This document shows, in pieces, positions 29,782 to 38,727 of a stretch of 64,000 nt of DNA. The notes under the pieces are model-generated. The model did not search any database and was not told the DNA's origin. It saw only the letters and a program-made list of their open reading frames with translations. Every line of letters starts with the position of its first letter. Positions within the stretch are counted from its first letter, which is position 1. Origin of the DNA: Bog-473 sp963840245. Lineage in GTDB: Bacteria > Actinomycetota > Acidimicrobiia > Acidimicrobiales > RAAP-2. The position numbers were made by a program, and so were the translations under genes. The stretch spans positions 3,347 to 67,346 of the forward strand of contig CAWIYI010000018.1 in the NCBI GenBank assembly GCA_963840245.1, in the 5' to 3' direction.

Positions 29782-31978
29782 ATGGCCGGCCCCCCCAGCG
29801 CACCCCTGCGCCCCCATGTCGTCTCGGCCCACGGCGACGACCGCGAGGACCCCTGGTTCTGGCTCCGCGACCGCGAGGACCCCGAGGTCCTGGCGTACCT
29901 GGAGGCCGAGAATGCCTACACCGAGCAGGAGGCGGCGCCGCTGGCCGCGTTGCGCACCGGGCTCTTCGAGGAGATGAAGGCCCGGATCAAGGAAACCGAC
30001 ATGTCGGTGCCCGACCCGCCGGGGACCCTGGTGGTACTACTCGCGCACCGAGGAGGGCAAGGACTACGGCATCCACTGCCGGCGCCCCGCCCGGGGCCGC
30101 CAGGAACTGCCCCCGGCCGGTGAGCCCGGCCAGGAGGAGCAGATCCTGCTCGACGAGAACGCGCTGGCCGAGGGCTCCGACTACTTCGCCGTCGGCAGCG
30201 CGGCGGTCAGCCACGACCATCGCTGGCTGGCCTACTCGACCGACCACCGCGGCAACGAGAAGTACGAGCTGCGCTTCCGCCCGCTCGACGCCGAGGTCAC
30301 CCCCACCCCCGAGGCCGTGCCCGACACGGGGTACGGCCTGGCCTGGTCGGCCGCGGCCGACTTCGTGTTCTACGTCCGCCTGGACGAGGCGCAGCGACCC
30401 TTCCAGCTGTGGCGCCACCAGCTGGGCGCACGACCCGGGCGGCGACGTGCTCGTCTTCGAAGAGACCGACCGGCGCTTCTCGCTCGGCACCGGCTCGACC
30501 CGGGACACGGCGTTCGTGCTGATCGGCCTGCACAGCACCAACACCACCGAATGGCTCGCCATCCCCTCGGACGACCCGCTCGCCGAGCCCAGCGTCGTGC
30601 TTCCCCGCCGCGAGGGCATCGAGTACACCGTGGACCACCTCTCGCCGGCCTCGGGGGGCCCCGGCTGGTTCGTCGTCCTGACCAACGAGGACGCGCAGGA
30701 CTTCCGCGTGCTCGCCGCCCCCGACGACGCCCTGGACGCGGACGACACGGCACCGCCGGCGGCGAAGCCGGCACGGCCTGGCGCGAGGTGGTGGCGCACC
30801 GCCCCGGCACACGCGTCGAGGACGTCGATGCCTTCGCCAGCGCCCTCGTCCTCAGCGAGCGCGCCGAGGCCCAGACCCAGGTGCGCGTGCTACCGCTGCC
30901 CGAGGGCGACCCCTTCGCCGGCGACCTGCTCGGGTCGGGCTGGATCGTCACCTCCATCGAGAGCCCGTCCTCGACCTGGCTGGGCGCCAATCCCGAGCCG
31001 GACGCGCCGGCACTGCGCATCGGCCGCATGTCGCTCGTCACGCCATCGAGCGTCCTGCAGATCACGCTCGCCGGGCGCGAGGAGACGCTGCTCAAGCAGG
31101 AGCCCGTCCTGGGCGACTTCGACGCGTCCCGCTACACCACGTACCGGGAGTGGGCCGTCGCCCCCGACGGGACGCGGATCCCGCTCTCCGTCGTGCACCG
31201 GAAGGACCTCGAGCTCCCCGCTCCGTTCGTCCTCTACGGCTACGGCGCCTACGAGATGAGCATCGACCCGTCCTTCTCACCGCACCGCCTGTCGCTCTAC
31301 GACCGGGGCGTCGCCTTCGCCATCGCCCACGTGCGCGGCGGCGGGGAGATGGGGCGCGCCTGGTACGAGGGCGGGCGGATGGAGCACAAGGCCAACACGT
31401 TCTCGGACTTCATCGCCTGCGCGCGCCACGTCCTGGACGCGGGGATCGCCCGCCCGGGCCGGCTGGTCGGCCGGGGCGCTTCGGCCGGCGGCCTGCTCAT
31501 CGGCGCCGTGGCCAACCAGGCGCCCGAGCTCTTCCGGGCGCTGGTGGCCGAGGTGCCCTTCGTCGACTGCGTCACCACCATGCTCGACGACGAGCTGCCG
31601 CTGACGGTCGGTGAGTGGGAGGAATGGGGGAACCCCCTGGCCGACGAGTCGGCCTACCGCAGGATGCTCACCTACTCGCCCTACGACAACGTGACCAGGG
31701 AGAATCCCGACGGCTCGCCCCGCACCTACCCCGACCTCTTCGTCACGGCGGGCCTGAACGACCCCCGGGTGGCCTATTGGGAGCCGGCCAAGTGGGTGGC
31801 CAAGCTGCGGGTCCTCTCGCCCTCGACCCGGGTGCTCCTCAAGACCGAGCTCGGCGCCGGCCACGGCGGTCCCTCGGGCCGCTACGAGGCCTGGAAGGAG
31901 GAGGCCCTGGTGTACGCCTTCCTGCTCGATGTCCTGGGACTGGTCGAGGAGGGCGAACGCCCGAGCGACGAGGGTTAG
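29782..31978 (+). CDS. ptrB: oligopeptidase B / prolyl oligopeptidase family (S9), three frameshifts
   Basis: Serine peptidase of about 730 residues with an N-terminal seven-bladed propeller and a C-terminal alpha/beta hydrolase domain. N-terminal DPWFWLRDREDPEV is typical of oligopeptidase B. The triad is complete: Ser in GRGASAGGLL, Asp in GLNDPRV and His in GAGHGGPSGR. The frame changes near 30026, 30430 and 30768. All coding segments join into a normal-length protein, so errors are likely. Such cytosolic enzymes cut short peptides after basic residues. Confidence 0.88.
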
Positions 31979-31987
31979 GCAGAACAG

Positions 31988-32903
31988 TTAGCCCGTCGCC
32001 GTCGCGGGCGCCGTTTGGAAGTGCAGCGTGAAGGGCGCCTGGTTCCCGGGCGGCAACGTCACCGGCGCGCCGTTGACGGTGGCGGCGAACTCCCCGGGCG
32101 CACCGGCGATCACCGTCACCGGCCCCGTCGCGGTGATGGCGTGTGACTGGCCGGAGAGCAGTGTCATCGTGAACAACACCGCGCCCGTCGTGTTGTTGGT
32201 GACGTCGACCCAGCATTCCCCGGTGGTGGCGGCCAGGTTCAGCGAGTAGGTCGGCGCGCTCACCGCGTAGGTCGCCGAGTGCGCCGACGCCGTCGTCGGT
32301 GCCGACACGGCGGGTGGCGCTGTCGTGGTGGTCGTGGTGGTGGTTGTGGTCGCCGCATGGTGGTCCGACTTCGGCTGGGTCGGCGTCGTGGTGGCGGCGG
32401 TGTCGGACTTCCCATGATGCTTCGCGCTGTTGGAGTGCAGCCCCGTGAGGATCAGCACGGCGATGAGGACCAGCACGGCGGCGACGGCGGCGACCGAACC
32501 GCCGAGACGGCGTGGACGGTGGTTGATGGACTGCATGACCCGGTCCTCGTTCCCGGTCATGAAGGTGGCGGGCACCGGCTCCGGAATGGAGTCGTCGAAG
32601 GACACCGGCTCGCCGGGCAGGGGCACCGGGGGTGGGGGGACAGGCGGGACGACGGGGTGGTCGGACTCGGTGAGGCGGACCGTCGACGATCCCGACACGC
32701 GGAAGGCACTGGCGGGGAACGCCTCTCCTCGCACTCCCGTTCGGGCGGTCGCTCGGCGTCTGCGTCCGGATCTCCTCGAGCGTGTGCAGCTGGCGGTGGT
32801 AGTGCTCCACGGAGTGCACGTCGTCGTGGGAGCGCCGGAGCAGCAGCACGGCCGCGACGACGCCCAAAAGGATGACGACACCGATTAGCCCACCGATCAG
32901 CAC
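31988..32903 (-). CDS. membrane protein with RodZ C-terminal-like (DUF4115) domain, one frameshift
   Basis: About 305 residues. A short N-terminal hydrophobic segment (IGGLIGVVILLGVVAAVLLL) is followed by a Pro-rich region and a second membrane segment (VAAVAAVLVLIAVLILTG). A Thr/Pro linker then leads to a beta-rich domain with GECWVDVTNNTTG and ATGPVTVIAGAPGEF, which resembles the C-terminal domain of RodZ. The helix-turn-helix of RodZ is missing. The frame changes near 32725. A cell-wall-related role is inferred from the domain only. Confidence 0.6.
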
Positions 32904-33014
32904 CGCCTCTATTCAACAGGATCGGCGGGGCCCGCGGCACCGCGGCCGGCGCGGCTGCGCCGCCGGAGAGGCCGGGGTGCCTGGGGGTGCCTGAGCCGGG
33001 TCGCCGGCGCGGCC

Positions 33015-33560
33015 TCAGCCGGCCAGGCGGGGGCGGATGTCGTCGGGGATGTCGCTTCGCCGCGGGTTGCCCTGATCCCGCTTGGAGAGGATCGGGTCAC
33101 TGATCCCCCAGTCGGCCCCGACGGCGGGGTCGTCCCAGGCCAGCCCGTGCTCGTCAGAGTCGTCGTAGTAGTTGTCGACGAGATACGTCAGCAGGATGTC
33201 GCTCAGCGCGGCGAACCCGTGGGCCACCCCGGGCGGGATGTAGACGCCCTGATCGACATCCCCGTCGAGCTCGATCACCTCGGTGGCACCGTCGGTCCTC
33301 GACCCCACGCGCAGGTCGTGCAGGACGACCCGCACCCGGCCGCGGAGGGCGTACCAGTAGTCGGCCTGGTGCAGGTGGAAGTGCAGGCCGACCAGCGCGC
33401 CCGCCTGCTTCTCGGAGCGGTTGCCCTGGACCATCTCGGGCCGGTCGGGGAACCAGCTGCGCCGGTAGGTCTCGACGAAGCGGCCCCGCTCGTCCCCGTG
33501 CACGTCGGGGCGGACCAGCACGACGTCGTCGATCACCGTGGAGGGAATCAGCTCTGGCAT
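33015..33560 (-). CDS. dTDP-4-dehydrorhamnose 3,5-epimerase-like cupin
   Basis: 181 residues of the RmlC family. N-terminal VLVRPDVHGDERGRF, the catalytic-type His in VGLHFHLHQ, a Tyr-rich YWYALRGRVRVVLHD core and PPGVAHGFAAL. RmlC epimerises dTDP-4-keto-6-deoxyglucose in rhamnose synthesis, but none of rmlA, B or D is here and the usual RGLHYQ is altered, so a related sugar epimerase is possible. The ATG at 33560 lies 7 nt after a TACCGT hexamer. Confidence 0.75.
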   Translation of the reverse strand: MPELIPSTVIDDVVLVRPDVHGDERGRFVETYRRSWFPDRPEMVQGNRSEKQAGALVGLHFHLHQADYWYALRGRVRVVLHDLRVGSRTDGATEVIELDGDVDQGVYIPPGVAHGFAALSDILLTYLVDNYYDDSDEHGLAWDDPAVGADWGISDPILSKRDQGNPRRSDIPDDIRPRLAG

Positions 33561-33567
33561 CGGGCGA

Positions 33568-33573
33568 ACGGTA
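33568..33573 (-). promoter_or_regulatory. -10 hexamer TACCGT of the epimerase-like gene
   Basis: Minus-strand TACCGT, 7 nt before the ATG at 33560. It separates this gene from the flavin reductase gene 25 nt upstream. Confidence 0.45.
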
Positions 33574-33585
33574 GCGGGTGTCCCC

Positions 33586-34062
33586 TCAGGGGGCGAAACG
33601 GCCGAAGCCCGACCGGTAGAACAGCAACGGGCTGCCCTCGCCGACGTCCATGGCCACCACGTGACCGGTCACGAGCTCGTGGTCGCCGCCGTCGAAGATG
33701 TCGCCCAGCCGGCACTCGACCACGGCCAGCGAATTGTCGATCACGGGGGCCCCGGTGATGCCGTGCGACCACCCGACGCCGTCGAACTTGTCGCCGCCCG
33801 AGATGGCGAAGGCACGGCAGAGCGCCTCTTGGTGCTCCCCGAGGATGTTCACGCAGAACGCGCCCGCCTTGGCGATGCGGGGCCAGCTCGTCGAGCTCCG
33901 GGCCGGGGCGAGGATCACCATCGGCGGGTCGAGCGAGAGCGCGGCGAACGACTGGCACGAGAAGCCGACGGGGATGCCGTCTTCCAGCGCGGTGACGATG
34001 GTGACCCCGGTGGCGAAGTGCCCGAGCACTTCGCGGAACCGGGCCTGGTCGAGGCCCGACAT
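33586..34062 (-). CDS. flavin reductase domain protein
   Basis: 158-residue FMN-binding split-barrel protein of the HpaC/flavin reductase type. Conserved segments are LGHFATGVTIVT, GFSCQSFAALSLDPPMV, FCVNIL and VECRLGDIFDGGDHELVTGHV. Such proteins supply reduced flavin to two-component monooxygenases; no such oxygenase is next to it. It starts 20 nt after the stop of the metallo-hydrolase gene, so the two form a probable operon. Confidence 0.85.
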   Translation of the reverse strand: MSGLDQARFREVLGHFATGVTIVTALEDGIPVGFSCQSFAALSLDPPMVILAPARSSTSWPRIAKAGAFCVNILGEHQEALCRAFAISGGDKFDGVGWSHGITGAPVIDNSLAVVECRLGDIFDGGDHELVTGHVVAMDVGEGSPLLFYRSGFGRFAP

Positions 34063-34081
34063 GTGCGTCGTGCGTCCTGGG

Positions 34082-34935
34082 CTATGCCTTGCCGAGGTCG
34101 ATCGACTGGGCCTCGTGCGCCGAGGACACGTCCTCGACGAGCTTGGCCTCCGGGAGCCGGCGGGCCTGGTTCAGAATGCGGTCGAGCTCCCGGTCGGTGT
34201 GCGACGGGTCGTGGTGCGAGAGCAGGAGCCGCTTCGCCCCGGACTCGGCGGCCACGTGCACGGCGTAGGCGGCGGTCGAGTGGCCCCAGTCGGCCTTGGC
34301 CGAGAACTCGTCGTCGGTGTACTGGCCGTCGTGGATCAGCAGGTCCACCCCCTGGCACAGCTCGAGCACGGCCTCGGGGATGGCCCGCCGGTCGAGCGGC
34401 GCCTGGTGGTCGGACATGTAGGCGACCGAGCGTCCCTCGGCCTCGATCCGGAAGCCGAGCGTCACCCCGGCGTGCGGGATGGGCCGGGCCATGACCTTGG
34501 CCGAGCCGATGGAGAAGTCCTCGGCGCCGAGGTCGACGGTGATGAGCTCGCCGCGGAACTGCTCCATGTGGATCGGGAAGACGGGCGGCTGCACAGCCGC
34601 GTGGAGCGCGTCCTTCAGGCTGCCCTTGGGTTGCGCCGGCCCGTACACGTTCAGGCGCGCGCCAGGGTCGTGCAGCGGGCCGAAGAACGGGATCCCGAGA
34701 ATGTGGTCGAAGTGGAGGTGGGTCAGCAGCGCCGTCGCGCGCATCGGTGTCCCGAGCGCACGCACCTCCCGCTGCAGGACGTCGCCGAACGCCCGCAAGC
34801 CGGTGCCCAGGTCGACGATGAGCGGCTCGTCCCCCTCGATGTCGATCACCAGGCACGAGGTGTTCCCCCCGTAGCGCCGGTAGCGATCCCCCGAGCACGG
34901 GCACGACCCCGCACGCCGTAGAACGTGACGTTCAC
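34082..34935 (-). CDS. MBL-fold metallo-hydrolase, RNase Z / phosphodiesterase-like, one frameshift
   Basis: About 284 residues. N-terminal VNVTFYGVRGS is joined after a one-base slip near 34905 (a G run) to PCSGDRYRRYGGNTS. The metal motif is THLHFDHILG, with further ligands His in IPHAGVT, Asp in MSDHQAP and His in LSHHDPSH. The YGVRGS...YGGNTS opening is typical of the phosphodiesterase-like MBL branch. The GTG at 34935 is upstream of the flavin reductase in the same unit and divergent from the epoxide hydrolase. Confidence 0.75.
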
Positions 34936-34966
34936 GTACGTGACGATACCCGGCGGCACGGCGGTT

Positions 34967-34972
34967 TATTCT
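34967..34972 (+). promoter_or_regulatory. -10 hexamer TATTCT of the epoxide hydrolase gene
   Basis: TATTCT, 6 nt, then the ATG at 34979. This supports that start over an in-frame ATG 54 nt upstream. Confidence 0.5.
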
Positions 34973-34978
34973 GCGCCC

Positions 34979-35851
34979 ATGAAACAACGGACCATCAACG
35001 CCAACGGGCTGGACTTCGCCTGCCTGGTCGACGGGCCCGACGACGGGCCGCTCGCCCTCTGCCTGCACGGATTCCCCGACACGGCGCACACCTGGCGCTT
35101 CCTGCTGCCCGAACTGGCGGCGGCCGGCTTCCACGCCGTGGCCCCTTTCCTGCGTGGCTACGCCCCGACCTCGATCCCCGCCGACGGGCGCTACCAGATC
35201 GGCGCCCTCGTGCAGGACATCACCGCGCTGCACCAGGCGCTCGGCGGCGGCCCCGACGCGGTCATCGTGGGCCACGACTGGGGCGCGCTGGCCACCTACG
35301 CCGCGGTGGCCCACCAGCCCGACCGCTGGCACCGCGCCGTCACGGCGGCGGTGCCCCCGACGGCGTCCATCGGCACGTCGCTGCTCACCTACGCACAGCT
35401 GCAGAAGAGCTGGTACATGTTCTTCTTCCTCTCCCCGCTGGCCGAGGTGGCGCTGCCGCTCGATGACTATTCCTTCATCGACCACCTCTGGCGCGACTGG
35501 TCGCCCGGCTACGACGGCGCCTGGGACGTCGCCCGCGTCAAGGAGTCCATCGGTGACCCCGAGCGCATCAGCGCCGCCATCGGCTACTACCGCGCGCTCT
35601 ACGACCCCTCGCTGCAGGCGCCGGAGCTGGCCGACGAGCAGGCGGCGTTACTGCGGCCGACGCCGAAGCCGACGCTCTACCTCCACGGCCGCGACGACAA
35701 CTGCATGCTGCTCTCCTCCGTGGGATCCCCGCTCGACTTCATGGCCGAGGGCTCGGCGGTGGAGATCGTCGACCGCGCCGGCCACTTCCTCCACGTCGAG
35801 CGGCCCGAGGTCGTCAACGGCCGCATCCTCGGCTTCCTGACCGCCTGCTGA
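34979..35851 (+). CDS. epoxide hydrolase-type alpha/beta hydrolase
   Basis: 290 residues. The HGFPDTAHTW oxyanion loop, the nucleophile elbow GHDWGA with Asp as nucleophile, an Asp in HGRDDN and the His in AGHFLHVERP give the complete triad of soluble epoxide hydrolases and haloalkane dehalogenases. The HGFP loop favours epoxide hydrolase. The physiological substrate is unknown. Confidence 0.85.
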   Translation: MKQRTINANGLDFACLVDGPDDGPLALCLHGFPDTAHTWRFLLPELAAAGFHAVAPFLRGYAPTSIPADGRYQIGALVQDITALHQALGGGPDAVIVGHDWGALATYAAVAHQPDRWHRAVTAAVPPTASIGTSLLTYAQLQKSWYMFFFLSPLAEVALPLDDYSFIDHLWRDWSPGYDGAWDVARVKESIGDPERISAAIGYYRALYDPSLQAPELADEQAALLRPTPKPTLYLHGRDDNCMLLSSVGSPLDFMAEGSAVEIVDRAGHFLHVERPEVVNGRILGFLTAC

Positions 35852-35890
35852 GCGCGCCCGGGTGGCGGTGCCCGCCTCGTCCGCCCGCCT

Positions 35891-36786
35891 TCAGCACAGC
35901 CGGAGGACGGGGTCCCGCCCGCCGGACCACCGTGCGAACCCCTCGGCCACCATCGCCTCGGCCACCCGCCGGGCCCGCGCCGGGTCCGCGGGCCAGCCGC
36001 AGGCGCGAGGCAGGTCGCCCCGCCGCACGCCACCCTGGCGCAGCGCGTCGAGCAGCCGGCCCCTGCCCTGGCGGTCCGACCCGGCGAAGGTGCTCTGCGG
36101 CCGGGCGGTCGGGCCCAACCGCCAGGGGTCGGCGGCGCCCGCTCCGTCACGGCGCCAGGCGCACTGCCGGAGCAGGGGGCACCGCGCGCAGTCGGGCCGT
36201 GCCGCAGTGCACACGGTGGCGCCCAGGTCGAACATCGCCTGGTTGAACTCCCACGAGTCGCCGGCGGGCACGAGCTGGTCTCCGAGGGCCATGGCCCGGC
36301 GCAACGTGAGGGGAGCGCCCGTCACCCCGCGGGCCAGGACGCGCACGGCGTTCGTGTCGACGGCGGCCACGTCGTCGCCGAAGGCGAACGTGCGCACCGC
36401 CCGTGCCGTGTAGGGCCCGACGCCGGGCAAGGCCCGCAGGGCCGCGTCCTCGTGCGGCACGACGCCGCCGTGATCGGCCACGACGGCCGCCGCCGCCCGG
36501 TGCAGGTTCAGCGCCCGCCGGTTGTAGCCCAGCCCCGACCACGAGCGGACCACGGCCGCGGACCCCGCGGCGGCGCAGGTCGCCGGAGTCGGGTAGGCGG
36601 CGAGGAACCGGTGGTAGTGGGGCACGACGCGGTCGGCCTGCGTCTGTTGCAACATGACCTCGGAGACCAGAACCCGCCACGGGTCGCGCGTGCTGCGCCA
36701 CGGCAGGTCGCGTCGGTTCTCCGCCCCCCACTCCAGCAGGCGGCGCCGGAAGCGCCGGACCTGGTCGGCCCGGAGCGGCCGGGCAT
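35891..36786 (-). CDS. mutY: A/G-specific adenine glycosylase
   Basis: Removes adenine mispaired with 8-oxoguanine. RDLPWRSTRDPW and SEVMLQQTQ (catalytic Glu) open the protein. The helix-hairpin-helix is LPGVGPYTARAV, the catalytic Asp is in AVDTNAVRV, and the [4Fe-4S] ligands are CX6CX2CX5C in CTAARPDCARCPLLRQC. About 297 residues, short as in many actinobacteria, without a NUDIX-like C-terminal domain. The ATG at 36786 overlaps the MaoC stop (ATGA), but the body frame begins one base off near 36770, so a sequence slip is likely. Confidence 0.88.
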
Positions 36787-37295
36787 CAGTCCCAGGCGTC
36801 GCCGTAGGGGCGCTGCCGTTCCGGCGCCGCGGCCGCCTTCCAGACCATCAGCTTGCGGCGGAAGTAGCAGACCTCCTCGCCGCGCTGGTTGAAGGCCTTG
36901 GTCTCGACGGTCACGATGCCCCGGTCGTCCTTCGACCTGGACGGCGTGGCGTCGAGCACCCGCGTCTCGGCGTAGATCGTGTCGCCGTGGAACGTGGGTG
37001 AGCGGTGCAGCAGCGACTCGACCTCGAGGTTGGCGATGCACGACCCGCTGACGTCGGGCACGCTCATGCCGAGCGCGAGCGAGTAGACGAGGTTTCCCAC
37101 GACGACGTTCTTGCCCTGCACCGTCTCGTGCTCGGCGAACCACGCGTTGGTGTGCAGCGGGTGGTGGTTCATGGTGATCATGCAGAACAGGTGGTCGTCG
37201 TACTCGGTGATCGTCTTGCCGGGCCAGTGGCGGTAGATGTCGCCCGGGACGAAGTCCTCGAGGTAGCGCCCGAAGGGCCGGTCGTAGACGGTCAC
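36786..37295 (-). CDS. MaoC-like hydratase, mesaconyl-CoA hydratase type
   Basis: 169-residue hotdog-fold hydratase. The segment TITEYDDHLFCMITMNHHPLH carries the Asp and His expected of the MaoC dyad in a form seen in actinobacterial MaoC proteins linked to meaA and citE-type genes. The rest (GDTIYAETRVLD, NQRGEEVCYFRRKLMV) is also typical. Those enzymes hydrate mesaconyl-CoA in the ethylmalonyl-CoA pathway. Nearby mcd and mcl genes support this job. The GTG start overlaps the upstream stop (GTGA). Confidence 0.7.
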   Translation of the reverse strand: MTVYDRPFGRYLEDFVPGDIYRHWPGKTITEYDDHLFCMITMNHHPLHTNAWFAEHETVQGKNVVVGNLVYSLALGMSVPDVSGSCIANLEVESLLHRSPTFHGDTIYAETRVLDATPSRSKDDRGIVTVETKAFNQRGEEVCYFRRKLMVWKAAAAPERQRPYGDAWD

Positions 37296-37730
37296 TCGGC
37301 TGCCTGCTCCGGGCGGGGGCGGGTGGTGAAACCGAGCGCGGCCCCGGGAAGCGACTCGCCGTCGATCATCAGGCGCCAGGCGAAGCGGGTCCCGGGCGCG
37401 AGGGGGAGCGGGCCCCAGGTTGACGGCGAGCGCCACGTCGATGGGCGACCCCTCGGGGATCCCCTGTGGCTGGCTCACCGTGAACTCCCCGCGCACCTCG
37501 ACCGGTTGGGTCCCTTCGGCCGTCTCCATCAGGACAGGCTGGCCGTCGGCGTCTTCGAGGAAGAGCTCCCAGTGGTGCGACGTCTCGGCCTCGTGCCAGT
37601 CCACGTCGATCTTCAGGGCGACGGCGGAGGGCACAGGGTCGGGGCCGGTCATGCTCCACCCGCCACCCAGGATGTAGAGCTTGCCGTCGGACACCTGGGC
37701 CGCGTCGCAGAGCAGCATCGTCACCTTCAC
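37292..37730 (-). CDS. DUF6941-like protein, one frameshift
   Basis: About 145 residues, beginning VKVTMLLCDAAQVSDGKLYILGGGWS, a block I associate with DUF6941 proteins of actinobacteria. The rest is beta-rich and ends GFTTRPRPEQAAE. The frame changes near 37405, after which the TGA overlaps the MaoC GTG. Function is unknown. Coupling to the MaoC and mutY genes indicates one transcript. Confidence 0.6.
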
Positions 37731-37970
37731 GAACAGGGAGGTTATCGGCCCGCCCCGGACCGCCGAGAACGCTGCAGAGGAAAGCGGCTGTGGTTCGCCG
37801 GATGCCGGCGCGATTCCCGGAGAGGGACCGCCGAGCAGTGTCGGCGTGGTTCGAACACGGTGCCGCCCGTCGTCGCCACGGTGCTGATGCCGGTCGTCGT
37901 CATGGCCTTCAGCCCGGTGGCCCCACCCGGCCGGCAGGCCGGCGGCCCGCCGGCGCGTGCAGCCGGCCCG

Positions 37971-37976
37971 TAGAGT
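37971..37976 (+). promoter_or_regulatory. -10 hexamer TAGAGT of the methyltransferase gene
   Basis: TAGAGT, 8 nt, then the ATG at 37985. Confidence 0.45.
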
Positions 37977-37984
37977 GCAACGAC

Positions 37985-38658
37985 ATGAGCGAGACGGTGG
38001 CCCCGGGCGCCCCGCTGGGTGCGTTGCAGGGGCTGCGCGACGACGTCTACCGGCGCCCCCTGGCCACCGCCCTCTCGCGTCTGGGCCTCGGCCCCGGCTG
38101 GCGCTGCGTCGATGTCGGCGCGGGCGGGGGCGACGTGTCCGTGGCCCTGGCCGAGATGGTCGGCCGGGACGGGCGGGTCTATGCCGTCGACAGCGACCCG
38201 GCGGCGCGGACGAGGTGGCCCGCGCCGCGGCGACGCACGCGCAGGTGATCGCGCTGACCCAGGCCGGCGAGGACCTCGCCTTGCCCGAGGAGGTCGACCT
38301 GGCGTTCTGCCGCTTTCTCCTCCTCCATGTACTCGAGCCCGGAACCGTGATCGGCACGATGGCCGCCGCGGTCCGCCCCGGCGGCTGGGTGGTGGCTCAG
38401 GAGCCGATCACCTCAGCCGGCCGGATCGGTGGGGCGGCGCTGTCCATGCCCGACGCGCGTCACCCCGACGTGGGCGCGCTCCTGCCGGCCCTCGTGCGCG
38501 ACACCGGGCTCGAGGTGGTCGACGCCTGGGCCGAGGCGCCCGCCGGCGTCGGGCCCGGCCCCGTCGCGCGCTACTTGGAGTCGCTCACCGGTGTTGATCC
38601 CGGAGACGACCCTGTGGTCCTCCCCCCGCTGGTGACGGTCATCGGCCGCCGCGCCTGA
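37985..38658 (+). CDS. class I SAM-dependent methyltransferase, one frameshift
   Basis: About 224 residues. Motif I is VDVGAGGGDVS at about residue 40, followed by YAVDSDP with the acidic SAM-ribose ligand. After a frame change near 38208 come EEVDLAFCRFLLLHV and VRPGGWVVAQEP. The fold is that of Methyltransf_11/25-type enzymes acting on small molecules or lipids; the substrate is unknown. It lies just upstream of mcd, with its own promoter. Confidence 0.8.
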
Positions 38659-38713
38659 ACGGCCGCTCCCGCCCGTCCGGGGTCCTGGGAAAAGGACCAC
38701 TTTGGGGAGCCAT

Positions 38714-38719
38714 TAGGGT
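38714..38719 (+). promoter_or_regulatory. -10 hexamer TAGGGT of mcd
   Basis: TAGGGT, 8 nt, then the GTG at 38728. Confidence 0.45.
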
Positions 38720-38727
38720 CGCTCCCC

